DNA from: JAUASW01 sp036880965
GTDB lineage: Bacteria > Pseudomonadota > Gammaproteobacteria > Burkholderiales > Burkholderiaceae_C
DNA: 64,000 nt
Assembly (NCBI RefSeq): GCF_036880965.1
Contig: NZ_JBAJMV010000005.1
Coordinates: 186,001-250,000, forward strand
Reading direction: 5' to 3'
The notes below the pieces were generated by a model. That model had not been told where the DNA came from, ran no database searches, and worked only from the letters and a program-made list of their open reading frames with translations. The position numbers were made by a program, and so were the translations under genes. Position 1 is the stretch's first letter; the number at the start of each line of letters is the position of its first letter. Shown here one piece after another: positions 43,192 to 52,615 of the stretch.

Positions 43192-43587
43192 ATGTCCAAA
43201 CGTCTCGCATCCTGCACCTGCGGCCAGCTCAAGGCCGAAGTCGATGGAGACCCGGTCCGCATCTCGATCTGTCATTGCCTGAACTGCCAGCGGCGCAGTG
43301 GTGGGCCGTTTGCCGAGCAGGCTCGCTTTCCGCGCGCGAATGTGCGTGTGGCCGGCCGCTCCACGGTCTACGCCTTGACAGGCGATGGCGGCACCACGGC
43401 GCGCTTCCACTTCTGCCCGACTTGCGGCGCCACCGTCTATTACGAAATGGATGCGATGCCGGAGTTCCTGGCCATTCCGGTCGGCGCCTTTGCCGACCCC
43501 AGCTTTCCAACGCCCGGCGTCTCGGTCTACGAGGACCGCAAGCACAGCTGGGTGGTGCCGCCGCCCGAGGCGGAGCATTACGCCTGA
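43192..43587 (+). CDS. GFA family zinc protein
   Basis: 131 residues with the zinc cysteines of the GFA/CENP-V fold: C8-x-C10, C27-x-C29-x2-C32 (CHCLNCQ) and C75-x2-C78 (CPTCG). The family was named for glutathione-dependent formaldehyde-activating enzyme, but that activity is doubtful for most members. It follows the CHASE2 gene by 21 bp and may be read from the same transcript; it converges with prlC. Confidence 0.9.
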   Translation: MSKRLASCTCGQLKAEVDGDPVRISICHCLNCQRRSGGPFAEQARFPRANVRVAGRSTVYALTGDGGTTARFHFCPTCGATVYYEMDAMPEFLAIPVGAFADPSFPTPGVSVYEDRKHSWVVPPPEAEHYA

Positions 43588-43606
43588 GCGGGCGGCAGTT
43601 CCTCGG

Positions 43607-45622
43607 TCAGGCCATGCCCTGATGGCGCAGCAAGGCGTCGATGCTGGGCTCACGGCCGCGGAAGGCCTTGAAGTTCTCCAGCGCGTCACGTGAGCCGCCC
43701 ATTTCCAGGATGCTGCGCAGGTAGCGCTTGCCGGTGGCCGGGTTGAACACGCCTTCGTCCTCGAAAGCGCTCCATGCATCAGCGGAGAGCACCTCGGCCC
43801 ACTTGTAGCTGTAGTAGCCGGCCGAATAGCCGCCCGCGAAGATGTGCGAGAAGCTGTGCTGGAAGCGATTGAATTCCGGCGGCACGATCACGCTGACTTC
43901 GGCGCGGACTTCGTTCAAGAGGGTCTGAACCGCAGCCTCCGAGCCGGGTTCGGCATGCAGGCGCATGTCGAACAGCGAGAACTCGATCTGGCGCAGGGTC
44001 TGCAGCCCGCTCTGGAAGTTCTTGGCCGCCGTCATCTTGTCGAACAGCGCGCGGGGCAGCGGCTCGCCACTGTCCACATGGCTGGAGAGCTGCTGCAGCA
44101 CCTCCCATTCCCAGCAGAAGTTCTCCATGAACTGGCTGGGCAGTTCCACAGCGTCCCATTCGACGCCGGAGATGCCCGACACGCCCAGCTCATCCACTTG
44201 CGTGAGCAGGTGGTGCAGGCCGTGGCCGAACTCGTGGAACAGCGTCGTCACGTCGTCATGCGTCAGCAGCGCCGGCTTGCCGTCAACGGGCGAGCTGAAG
44301 TTGCAGACCAGTTGCGCGACCGGCGTCTGCTGCGAGCCATCCGGGCGGGCCCAGCGGCTGCGCACCTCGTCCATCCAGGCGCCGGGTCGCTTGCCGGTAC
44401 GCGCGTACAAATCGAGGTAGAACTGGCCGATCAAGCTGCCATTTCTCTCCAGGCGATAGAACTTGACCGATTCGTGCCAGACCTCCGCCTGCGCTTCAAC
44501 GATCTTGACGTCAAACAGGCGCTCGATGATGTCGAACAGGCCTTGCAGTACACGCGGCACGGTCAGGTATTGGCGCACCTCCTGGTCGCTGAACGCGTAG
44601 CGGGCTTCCTTCAGTTTCTCGGAGACATAGGCGTTGTCCCAGACCTGCAACTCGGCCATGCCCAGCGCCGAAGCGGCGAACTCGCGCAGCTCGGCCAGGT
44701 CCTTCTCGGCATAGGGTCGTGCGCGGTGGGCCAGGTCGCGCAGGAAGTCCAGCACCTGGGCCGGCGATTCGGCCATCTTGGGCACGAGCGAGACGGTGGC
44801 GAAATTCGGATAGCCCAGCAGCTGCGCCTCTTCCTGGCGCAGCATCAGGAGCTCCTGCATCAGCGGGCCGTTGTCCAGCGCCGGGTTGGCACCCAGCTCG
44901 CTGGCGCGTGTGGAGTAGGCGCGGTAAATGCGCTCGCGCAGGGCGCGGTCGTCGGCGTACTGCATCACCGGCATGTAGCTGGGGAACTGCAGCGTCAGCT
45001 TGTGGCCTTGCTTGCCCTCTGCTTGCGCTGCGTTGCGGGCGGCGCTGACCACGTCGTCGGGTACGCCCTTGAGTTCGTCCGCAGTCGCGTAGTAGGCGTA
45101 GGCATCCGTGGCGTCCAGCACATGCTCGGAGAACTTCTGACCGAGCTCGGCGCTACGTTCCTGGATGGCGGCGAAGCGCTCGCGATCAGCACCTTGCAGC
45201 TCGGCGCCCGACAGCACGAAGTCGCGGATCCACAGCTTCAAGGCCTGCTGGCGCGGCGCGCTCAGGCTCGCTGCCTTGGCATTGATGGCCTTGTACTTGG
45301 CGAACAGCTTTTCGTCGGCACCCAGCTCCGTGTAGAACTCTGTGACGGCCGGCAGCATGCCGTTGTAGGCCTCGCGCAGCTCAGGCGTGTTGGCCACGGC
45401 ATTCAAGTGGCTGACGGCGCCCCATGACGTCGACAGCCGCTCGGTCGCCACGCTCAGCACGCGGGCCAGGGTGTCGAAGTCGGCGGGCGTTTCCTCGTCG
45501 GTGGCGACGATCAGGGCCGCCTTTGCGTCGTCAAGCAGCTTGGAAATGGCCGGCTGGATGTGCTCGGGCTTGATCTGCGCAAAGTGGGGCAGGGCGTCGG
45601 TGGAGAGCAGCGGGTTCGTCAT
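43607..45622 (-). CDS. prlC: Oligopeptidase A (M3 family)
   Basis: 671 residues, near the 680 of E. coli PrlC. The zinc motif HEFGH is at residues 463-467, with the third ligand in the ...SQFMENFCWEWE segment. A cytoplasmic metallopeptidase that degrades peptides released by larger proteases and signal peptides. The ATG at 45622 is chosen over an upstream in-frame GTG at 45643, which would overlap folD. It lies 7 bp after folD on the same strand, probably one operon. Confidence 0.95.
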   Translation of the reverse strand: MTNPLLSTDALPHFAQIKPEHIQPAISKLLDDAKAALIVATDEETPADFDTLARVLSVATERLSTSWGAVSHLNAVANTPELREAYNGMLPAVTEFYTELGADEKLFAKYKAINAKAASLSAPRQQALKLWIRDFVLSGAELQGADRERFAAIQERSAELGQKFSEHVLDATDAYAYYATADELKGVPDDVVSAARNAAQAEGKQGHKLTLQFPSYMPVMQYADDRALRERIYRAYSTRASELGANPALDNGPLMQELLMLRQEEAQLLGYPNFATVSLVPKMAESPAQVLDFLRDLAHRARPYAEKDLAELREFAASALGMAELQVWDNAYVSEKLKEARYAFSDQEVRQYLTVPRVLQGLFDIIERLFDVKIVEAQAEVWHESVKFYRLERNGSLIGQFYLDLYARTGKRPGAWMDEVRSRWARPDGSQQTPVAQLVCNFSSPVDGKPALLTHDDVTTLFHEFGHGLHHLLTQVDELGVSGISGVEWDAVELPSQFMENFCWEWEVLQQLSSHVDSGEPLPRALFDKMTAAKNFQSGLQTLRQIEFSLFDMRLHAEPGSEAAVQTLLNEVRAEVSVIVPPEFNRFQHSFSHIFAGGYSAGYYSYKWAEVLSADAWSAFEDEGVFNPATGKRYLRSILEMGGSRDALENFKAFRGREPSIDALLRHQGMA

Positions 45623-45629
45623 CTTGAGC

Positions 45630-46484
45630 TCAGGAAGCGGCACGTTCTGCGGACTCTAAGGTGTTCACCAGCAGCATGGTGATGGTCATGGGCCCAACCC
45701 CACCCGGCACCGGGGTGATCCAGCCGGCCACCTCTTTCACGCCGTCGAAATCGACGTCGCCGCAGAGCTTGCCTTCATCGTTGCGGTTCATGCCCACGTC
45801 GATCACGACGGCGCCGGGCTTGACCATGTCGGCGGTGAGCACATTGCGCTTGCCCACGGCGGCCACGACCACGTCGGCCTGGCGTGTCATTGCGCCCAGG
45901 TCCGCCGTGCCGCTGTGGCAGACGGTGACGGTGGCATTGGCCTGCAAGAGCATCATGGCCATGGGCTTGCCGACGATATTGGAGCGGCCGATCACGACCG
46001 CGTGCTTGCCCTTCAAGTCCTTCATGCCGATGCTCTCCAGCATCTTCATGCAGCCGTAGGGCGTGCAGGCCTTGAAACCCTTCTCGCCCACCATCAGGGC
46101 GCCGGCCGAAGCGACGTGGAAGCCGTCCACGTCCTTCTCGGGTGAGATGGCCTCGATGACCTTGTGGTCGTCGATGTGCTTGGGCAGCGGCAGCTGAACG
46201 AGGATGCCGTGGATGGCGGGATCGTTGTTGAGCGCTTCGACGCGTGCCAGCAGATCGGCCTCGCTCATCGTGGCTTCGTACTTCTCCAGCACCGAGTGAA
46301 GGCCGGCGTCTTCGCAGGCCTTGACCTTGTTGCGCACATAGACCTGGCTGGCCTGGTTGTCGCCGACCAGAACGACGGCCAGGCCGGGCTTGACGCCCTT
46401 GGCGGTGAGGGCGGCGGCGCGCTGCGCAACTTCGGTACGGACTTGCTTTGACAGCGCAACGCCGTCGATCAACTGTGCAGTCAT
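45630..46484 (-). CDS. folD: Methylenetetrahydrofolate dehydrogenase/cyclohydrolase
   Basis: 284 residues, full length. Conserved features include YVRNKVKACEDAG with the catalytic Lys, GILVQLPLP, PEKDVDGFH, GRSNIVGKP (NADP-binding loop) and TPVPGGVGPMT. The bifunctional cytoplasmic enzyme interconverts methylene-, methenyl- and formyl-tetrahydrofolate for purine, thymidylate and formyl-Met synthesis. It is first in a folD-prlC pair. Confidence 0.98.
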   Translation of the reverse strand: MTAQLIDGVALSKQVRTEVAQRAAALTAKGVKPGLAVVLVGDNQASQVYVRNKVKACEDAGLHSVLEKYEATMSEADLLARVEALNNDPAIHGILVQLPLPKHIDDHKVIEAISPEKDVDGFHVASAGALMVGEKGFKACTPYGCMKMLESIGMKDLKGKHAVVIGRSNIVGKPMAMMLLQANATVTVCHSGTADLGAMTRQADVVVAAVGKRNVLTADMVKPGAVVIDVGMNRNDEGKLCGDVDFDGVKEVAGWITPVPGGVGPMTITMLLVNTLESAERAAS

Positions 46485-46503
46485 TTGGAACTCCTCAATG
46501 CAA

Positions 46504-46528
46504 GAGGCCGCTGTCTCGCAGCGGCCTC
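46504..46528 (-). terminator. Terminator hairpin after the FixJ-type regulator gene
   Basis: A perfect 10-bp stem GAGGCCGCTG / CAGCGGCCTC with a 5-nt loop lies between the regulator stop (46548) and the folD start. On the minus strand it is followed by TTGCATT, a modest T tract, so it should stop the kinase-regulator transcript before folD. Confidence 0.6.
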
Positions 46529-46547
46529 GTGGGGGTAAGCGTGGGTA

Positions 46548-47171
46548 TCAGGCCTTGGCCGGTGCGCCGAGTGCGATCTTGAGCAGATCGGCCACGGTGT
46601 TGGCGTTGAGCTTTTCCATGATGTTGGCGCGGTGGGCCTCGACCGTCTTGATCGAGATGCCCAGGTCGTCGGCGATCTGCTTGTTCAGGCGGCCGGCGAC
46701 GATGCGCTCCAGCACCTGCGCTTCACGCGTGGTGAGGCGGCTCAAGAGCGCGTCGCGGCTGGCGGCTTCCTGGTGGCTGGAGAAGGCTTCGCGGGCCTGG
46801 TCGAGCATGCGCTCGACGAGGGCCAGGAGCTCGTCTTCCTTGAAGGGCTTCTCGATGAAGTCCATCGCGCCCTTCTTCATGGTCTGCACGGCCATCGGCA
46901 CGTCGCCGTGGCCCGTGATGAAGACCACCGGCAGCGGGCTGCGGCGCTCCAGCAGGCGGTCCTGCAGTTCCAGGCCGCTCATGCCATCCATGCGGATGTC
47001 GGCGATCAGGCAGGCGACTTCGCGGGGGTCGTAACGGCTGAGGAAGGATTCGGCCGAGTCAAAACACTTGACGCGGTAGTCCTTGCCCTCAAGCAGCCAT
47101 TGCAGCGAATCGCGCACGGCCTCGTCATCGTCGACAACGTAGACGTTGCCCTTCTTCGGAATCAAGCTCAT
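46548..47171 (-). CDS. FixJ/DctR-type response regulator
   Basis: 207 residues: receiver domain (D58 in CLIADIRMDG, K in DFIEKPF) and LuxR-type HTH (LTTREAQVLERIVAGRLNKQIADDLGISIKTVEAHRANIMEKL). Its start overlaps the stop of the sensor-kinase gene (ATGA), so the pair is translationally coupled. FixJ-type regulators activate transcription of respiratory, carbon-uptake or electron-acceptor genes. The nearest divergent target is the pyruvate dehydrogenase operon. Confidence 0.95.
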   Translation of the reverse strand: MSLIPKKGNVYVVDDDEAVRDSLQWLLEGKDYRVKCFDSAESFLSRYDPREVACLIADIRMDGMSGLELQDRLLERRSPLPVVFITGHGDVPMAVQTMKKGAMDFIEKPFKEDELLALVERMLDQAREAFSSHQEAASRDALLSRLTTREAQVLERIVAGRLNKQIADDLGISIKTVEAHRANIMEKLNANTVADLLKIALGAPAKA

Positions 47172-49705
47172 GGTGTAGCAGCAGTGTTCAATGCATTGCC
47201 CGAGGGCTCGGGGCGTGGAATATCTACCGGGATGGTGAAGGCGAACCTGCACCCCACGATGGCCGCGCCATTGTAGAGGTTCTCAGCACGGATCCGGCCC
47301 TGGTGGGACTCGACGATAGACCGGCATAACCCTAAGCCAATGCCCATGCCATCGGACTTTGTGGAGAAGAATGCCTCGTACATCCGCTCTATGACTTCGT
47401 CCGGCAGGCCCGGCCCCATGTCGGTCACCGAGAACTCGACGTGCCCCCCTAATTCCGGGGTGTGCTTGGGCACCACACGCAGTTCGATGTGGCGGCGCGA
47501 AGTGGGCAAGCCGGCGTTGTCGATGGCTTCGGCCGCGTTCTTCAGCAGGTTCATCAAGACCTGTTCGATCAGGATCGGATCGACCAGCAATTGCGGCAGC
47601 CGTTGGGCGACATACGAATGGATCGCGACATTGCGGCGGCGCAATTCGATGCCGGCAAGTTCGACCGCGTCCTCCACGATCTCGGTGGCGCTGCTCGGCT
47701 GGCGCTGCGGCTCGCTGCGCTTCACGAAGTTGCGGATGCGGTGAATGATCTGGCCGGCACGCTGGGCCTGCTTGGCGGTCTTCTCCAGTGCGGTCAGCAG
47801 GTCTTCCTTGCGGATGTTGTCGTCGCGCACGCGCGAGACCATGCCGTTGCAGTAGTTGGTGATGGCGGTGAGCGGCTGGTTCAGCTCGTGGGCCACGCTG
47901 GAGGCCATCTCGCCCATCGTCATCAGGCGGCTGGTGACCTGCGACTTGGCGGCGGCCAGGGCCTGCTGCTCCTCGGCATGGCGGCGGGCGGTGATGTCGG
48001 TGGCGATCAGCATCTGCGCCAGACGGCCGTCGGTCCACTGCAGGTAGCGCGCCCGCACGTCGAACCACATCTGCAGCGACTCGACAAAGACCTCGCGCGG
48101 GTCGGAGCCGATCTCGGTCAGGTGCTGGGCGGGCAGGCCGCTGTAGTCGTCCACCGCCTCGTCGGACTCGGCCGCCATCTGGCTGCCCGCGAGCATGGCG
48201 TGGCCGCTCGGGTCGGCACCGAACCAGAGCCGGTAGCTGCGGTTGGCGAACAGCAGCTCGCTCTGCTGGACCGAGAGCACCGACACCGCGGCGTCCAAGC
48301 CCTCGAGCACCGTGGTGAAGCGCTCATGCGAGGCGCTGAGCTGGTCGCGCACCCGCTTGGCCTCGGTGATGTTGGTCATCGAGGTCATCCAGCCGGTCTG
48401 CTTGCCCTTGGGGTCGATGAGCGGGCTCACATACATGCGGGCGTCGAAGATGGTGCCGTCCTTGCGCATCACCTTCACTTCGGCGCCGCCGGCCGGGCTG
48501 CGGCCCTGGATTTCCTGTTGCAGGAGGCGGGCGTTTTCCTCGTAGCGATCTGGCGGCCAGTAAGGGAAGGGCGGCTTGCGTCCGATCAGCTCGGCCTCTG
48601 AAAAGCCGGTCATCGCGCAGAAGGCCGGGTTCACATAGGAGATGCGCGAATCCATGTCCATGGCGCGCATGCCGGTGAGCATGGAGTTCTCCATGGCGCG
48701 GCGGAAATTCGTCTCGTTGATCAGGGCGCTCTGGATGTGCATGCGCCGGCGCATGTGCTTCCAGGTGCCTAGCAGCATCCAGACGGTCAGCACCGAGAGG
48801 GCCACCACCATCCAGAACAGCGTGTTGGAGATCAGGCCGATGGAGGTGCGATAGCCCTGGCCGCGCAGCACCAGGCCGTTGTTCGACGGCAGGGGCAGCT
48901 CCTTGAAGATCGGCGTGCGCTGGAAGCGCTGGCCCGGCATCTGGGTGACGGTGCTGAAGAGCACCTGGTCCCGCGCGTCGATCACGGCAATCGCATGGCG
49001 GTTGCTGACCTCGTGGGGCACGTAGTAGCGCAGGAGCGACTCGACCGAGTATTCGGCGACCAGCACGCCATGGAAGTTGTTGCGGTCCAGCACCGGCACA
49101 TGGAGCTGGAACACGGCGGTGTTGTTGGCATCGCTGAACGACGCCGAGTAGTGCTCGCGGCGCTTTTCCTTGACGATCTGGAAGGCAAGCTCAGCGGCAT
49201 TGGGCTGGCCGTTGGCGGCCACCGCCGGCAGCGAGGGATCGGGGCCGCTGTCGCTGGCCTGGCTGTCGGTCTGGAAGCCGGCGCCACTGACGCTGGCCCG
49301 GCGCTCGCGGCGGGCATTGAGCCAGGTGATCTGCGTCAGCTCCTGGCGGTCGCGGGCAAAGCTGCTCGCCTGGGCGCGGAATTCGGCCGTGTCGATGCCG
49401 CGGCTCACGATGTCGCGCGCGATCTGGGTCAGCTGCTGCTGGTTCTCGGAGAGCCGCAGCCGCAGCTGCTGCTGGACGATCTCGGTGTCGCGCTTGACGG
49501 CTTCCGATTCGCGTTCGATTTCCTCGTTCCGCAGATACCAGAAGGCCGCAATGATGGCGGCCAGGAACAGCAGCACGGAGATCAGCGGGCCCAGCGTGGC
49601 AAAGCGGTCCTGGCGCGACGGCGACTGGCGGCGCCACCAGCCGGTCAGCTGGCGTTGGGTGGGGGTCAGCAAGCGCGAGGCCGCGCTCTTCAAGTCAAAA
49701 GGCAT
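47168..49705 (-). CDS. Membrane PAS sensor histidine kinase (partner of the FixJ-type regulator)
   Basis: 845 residues from the ATG at 49705. Two membrane helices (about 36-56 and 295-320) bracket a periplasmic sensing domain of about 235 residues that looks Cache-like (VLDRNNFHGVLVAEYSVESLLRYYV). The cytoplasm holds two PAS domains (about 345-465 and 475-590), a HisKA domain with H606 (SVAHELNQPLTAI) and HATPase_c (NLLKNAAEAID, DMGPGLPD, GMGIGLGLC). It diverges from aceE across 176 bp. A small carboxylate or similar metabolite is a plausible ligand given the neighbour, but that is inference. Confidence 0.94.
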   Translation of the reverse strand: MPFDLKSAASRLLTPTQRQLTGWWRRQSPSRQDRFATLGPLISVLLFLAAIIAAFWYLRNEEIERESEAVKRDTEIVQQQLRLRLSENQQQLTQIARDIVSRGIDTAEFRAQASSFARDRQELTQITWLNARRERRASVSGAGFQTDSQASDSGPDPSLPAVAANGQPNAAELAFQIVKEKRREHYSASFSDANNTAVFQLHVPVLDRNNFHGVLVAEYSVESLLRYYVPHEVSNRHAIAVIDARDQVLFSTVTQMPGQRFQRTPIFKELPLPSNNGLVLRGQGYRTSIGLISNTLFWMVVALSVLTVWMLLGTWKHMRRRMHIQSALINETNFRRAMENSMLTGMRAMDMDSRISYVNPAFCAMTGFSEAELIGRKPPFPYWPPDRYEENARLLQQEIQGRSPAGGAEVKVMRKDGTIFDARMYVSPLIDPKGKQTGWMTSMTNITEAKRVRDQLSASHERFTTVLEGLDAAVSVLSVQQSELLFANRSYRLWFGADPSGHAMLAGSQMAAESDEAVDDYSGLPAQHLTEIGSDPREVFVESLQMWFDVRARYLQWTDGRLAQMLIATDITARRHAEEQQALAAAKSQVTSRLMTMGEMASSVAHELNQPLTAITNYCNGMVSRVRDDNIRKEDLLTALEKTAKQAQRAGQIIHRIRNFVKRSEPQRQPSSATEIVEDAVELAGIELRRRNVAIHSYVAQRLPQLLVDPILIEQVLMNLLKNAAEAIDNAGLPTSRRHIELRVVPKHTPELGGHVEFSVTDMGPGLPDEVIERMYEAFFSTKSDGMGIGLGLCRSIVESHQGRIRAENLYNGAAIVGCRFAFTIPVDIPRPEPSGNALNTAATP

Positions 49706-49755
49706 GGGCCGAATTATCGGGGTGCGATCTGCAGGCCCTCCGGGCGGGCAAACCA

Positions 49756-49790
49756 TTGAAATATCGCAATGCGAAACGCTATCGCACGAT
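49756..49790. promoter_or_regulatory. Repeated TCGCA half-sites between sensor kinase and aceE
   Basis: TATCGCA occurs at 49762-49768 and 49780-49786, 18 bp apart, and the first forms a dyad with TGCGA at 49770-49774 (TCGCA-A-TGCGA). TTGAAA at 49756-49761 could be a -35 element. The block is centred in the divergent promoter region and could be the operator of the FixJ-type regulator or another carbon-metabolism regulator. Confidence 0.35.
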
Positions 49791-49881
49791 TTGGAAATAG
49801 AAATGAGTTGTGGGAAACTCCCGGCCGAGCTTTTCGAGTACACCCTCTAAAGACACACGACATACGAGACAAGGAGACAGC

Positions 49882-52590
49882 ATGTCCGCGCAGCCCCAGT
49901 CCTTCCTAGGCGCAGCCGCCAATGACACCGACGCCCTCGAAACCAAGGAATGGCTGGACGCCCTGTCTGCCGTCATTGGCGAGGAAGGTGGCGAGCGCGC
50001 TCACTTCCTGCTGAATCAGCTGATCGACCATGCCCGCCAGTCCGGCATCGACGTGCCTTTCTCGGCTACCACGCCCTATGTGAACACGATTCCCGCCGAC
50101 CAGGAGGCTCGCACCCCCGGCAATATCGAGATCGAAAAGCGCCTGCGCGCCTACATGCGCTGGAACGCCATGGCCATGGTCGTGCGCGCCAACCGCCTGA
50201 ACCCGGCTGACGGCGGCGACCTGGGTGGCCACATCGGTTCCTTCGCCTCGCTGGCTTCGATGCTCGGCGCCGGCTTCAACCACTTCTGGCACGCCGAGAG
50301 CGAAGGCCACGGCGGCGACCTGCTCTACATCCAGGGCCACAGCTCGCCCGGCATCTACGCCCGCGCCTTCCTGGAGGGCCGCCTGTCCGAAGAGCAGCTC
50401 GACAGCTTCCGCCAGGAAGTCGACGGCAAGGGCCTCTCGAGCTACCCGCACCCGAAGCTGATGCCCGAGTTCTGGCAGTTCCCCACCGTCTCGATGGGTC
50501 TCGGCCCCTTGATGGCCATCTACCAGGCCCGCTTCCTGAAGTACCTGCATGCCCGCGGCATCGCCGACACGGCCAATCGCAAGGTCTGGGCCTTCATGGG
50601 CGACGGCGAGATGGACGAACCCGAATCGCTGGGTGCCATCGGCCTGGCGGCGCGCGAAGGCCTGGACAACCTGGTCTTCATCGTCAACTGCAACCTTCAG
50701 CGCCTGGACGGCCCGGTGCGTGGCAACGGCAAGATCATCCAGGAGCTGGAAGGCGAGTTCCGCGGCAGCGGCTGGAAGGTCATCAAGCTGATCTGGGGCA
50801 AGGGCTGGGACGAGCTGCTGGCACGCGACAAGAGCGGCAAGTTGAAGCAGCTGATGATGGAAACCGTGGACGGCGACTACCAGGCCATGAAGGCCAACGA
50901 CGGCGCCTACGTCCGCAAGCATTTCTTCGGCAAGTACCCCGAGACGGCCAAGCTCGTGGAGCACATGACCGACGAAGAAATCTTCGAGCTGCGCCGCGGC
51001 GGCCACCAGCCGGAAAAGGTCTTCGCTGCCTTCCACGCGGCCCACAACAACAATTCGGGCCAACCGACGCTCCTGCTGGTCAAGACCGTCAAGGGCTATG
51101 GCATGGGCAAGGCCGGTGAAGGCAAGAACACCGTCCACCAGACCAAGAAGCTGAGCGACGAAGACATCAAGTACATCCGCGACCGTTTCGGCATCCCGAT
51201 TCCGGACAGCGAGCTGCCCAAGCTGCCGTATTACAAGCCGGCCGATGACACCCCGGAAATGCGCTACCTGCACGAGCGCCGCAAGGCCCTCGGCGGCTAC
51301 CTGCCGCAGCGTCGCGTGAAGACCGACGAGAGCTTCACCGTGCCGCCGCTGGACACCTTCAAGGCCGTGCTCGAGCCGACCGCCGAAGGCCGCGAGATCT
51401 CGACGACGCAAGCCTATGTCCGCTTCCTCACGCAGCTGCTGCGCGACAAGGACCTCGGCCCGCGCGTGGTGCCCATCCTGGTGGACGAGGCCCGCACTTT
51501 CGGCATGGAAGGCCTGTTCCGCCAGATCGGCATCTACAACCCCAAGGGTCAGCTCTACACCCCGGTCGACAAGGACCAGGTGATGTACTACCGCGAGGAC
51601 AAGGCCGGCCAGATCCTTCAGGAAGGCATCAACGAAGCGGGCGGCATGGCCTCGTGGATCGCTGCGGCCACGTCGTACTCGACGAACAACCGCGTGATGA
51701 TCCCGTTCTATGTCTACTACTCGATGTTCGGCTTCCAGCGCATCGGCGATCTGGCCTGGGCGGCGGGCGACATGCAGGCGCGCGGCTTCCTGCTGGGCGG
51801 CACCTCGGGGCGCACCACGCTGAACGGCGAAGGCCTGCAGCATGAAGACGGCCACAGCCACATCCTGGCCGGCACCATCCCGAACTGCATCTCCTACGAC
51901 CCGAGCTTCGCGCATGAAGTCGCCGTCATCATGCACAGTGGCTTGAAGCGCATGGTCGAGAACCAGGAGAACGTCTACTTCTACCTGACGCTCCTGAACG
52001 AGAACTATGCGATGCCGGGCCTGAAGCAGGGCACGGAAGAGCAGATCCTGAAGGGCATGTATTTGCTCGAAGAGGCTGCACCGACGCAAGTGCAGGTCAA
52101 CCTCCTGGGCTCCGGCACCATCCTGCGCGAAAGCCAGGCGGCCAAGAAGCTGCTGGAAGAAGAGTGGGGCATCGGCGCCAATGTGTGGAGCTGCCCGAGC
52201 TTCAACGAGCTGGCCCGCGACGGCCAGAATGCCGAGCGCTGGAACCTGCTGCACCCCACCGAACTGGCCTGCGTGCCCTTCGTGACGCAGCAGCTCAGCA
52301 AGACCAGCGGCCCGGTGGTTGCCTCGACCGACTACATGAAGAACTACGCCGAGCAGATCCGCGCCTTCATCCCCGCCGGCCGTTCGTACAAGGTGCTGGG
52401 CACCGACGGCTACGGCCGCTCGGACTTCCGCTCCAAGCTGCGCGAGCACTTCGAGATCAACCGCCATTACATCGTCGTGGCGGCGCTGAAGTCCCTGGCC
52501 GATGAAGGCAAGCTGCCTGCAGCCAAGGTGGCCGAAGCCATCGTGAAGTACGGCATCAACGCAAACAAAATCAACCCGCTGTACGCCTGA
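49882..52590 (+). CDS. aceE: Pyruvate dehydrogenase E1 component (homodimeric type)
   Basis: 902 residues; AAGGAG site before the ATG at 49882. Thiamine-diphosphate motif GDGEMDEPESLGAI ... NCNLQ is visible, as are LGGHIGSFAS, GEGLQHEDGHSH and DGYGRSDFR, all typical of the gamma-proteobacterial-type single-chain E1. It decarboxylates pyruvate and transfers the acetyl group to lipoyl domains of E2. First gene of aceE-aceF-lpdA, gaps 25 and 13 bp. Confidence 0.98.
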   Translation: MSAQPQSFLGAAANDTDALETKEWLDALSAVIGEEGGERAHFLLNQLIDHARQSGIDVPFSATTPYVNTIPADQEARTPGNIEIEKRLRAYMRWNAMAMVVRANRLNPADGGDLGGHIGSFASLASMLGAGFNHFWHAESEGHGGDLLYIQGHSSPGIYARAFLEGRLSEEQLDSFRQEVDGKGLSSYPHPKLMPEFWQFPTVSMGLGPLMAIYQARFLKYLHARGIADTANRKVWAFMGDGEMDEPESLGAIGLAAREGLDNLVFIVNCNLQRLDGPVRGNGKIIQELEGEFRGSGWKVIKLIWGKGWDELLARDKSGKLKQLMMETVDGDYQAMKANDGAYVRKHFFGKYPETAKLVEHMTDEEIFELRRGGHQPEKVFAAFHAAHNNNSGQPTLLLVKTVKGYGMGKAGEGKNTVHQTKKLSDEDIKYIRDRFGIPIPDSELPKLPYYKPADDTPEMRYLHERRKALGGYLPQRRVKTDESFTVPPLDTFKAVLEPTAEGREISTTQAYVRFLTQLLRDKDLGPRVVPILVDEARTFGMEGLFRQIGIYNPKGQLYTPVDKDQVMYYREDKAGQILQEGINEAGGMASWIAAATSYSTNNRVMIPFYVYYSMFGFQRIGDLAWAAGDMQARGFLLGGTSGRTTLNGEGLQHEDGHSHILAGTIPNCISYDPSFAHEVAVIMHSGLKRMVENQENVYFYLTLLNENYAMPGLKQGTEEQILKGMYLLEEAAPTQVQVNLLGSGTILRESQAAKKLLEEEWGIGANVWSCPSFNELARDGQNAERWNLLHPTELACVPFVTQQLSKTSGPVVASTDYMKNYAEQIRAFIPAGRSYKVLGTDGYGRSDFRSKLREHFEINRHYIVVAALKSLADEGKLPAAKVAEAIVKYGINANKINPLYA

Positions 52591-52615
52591 TCGCGCGGCC
52601 CACGGAGACAAGAAC

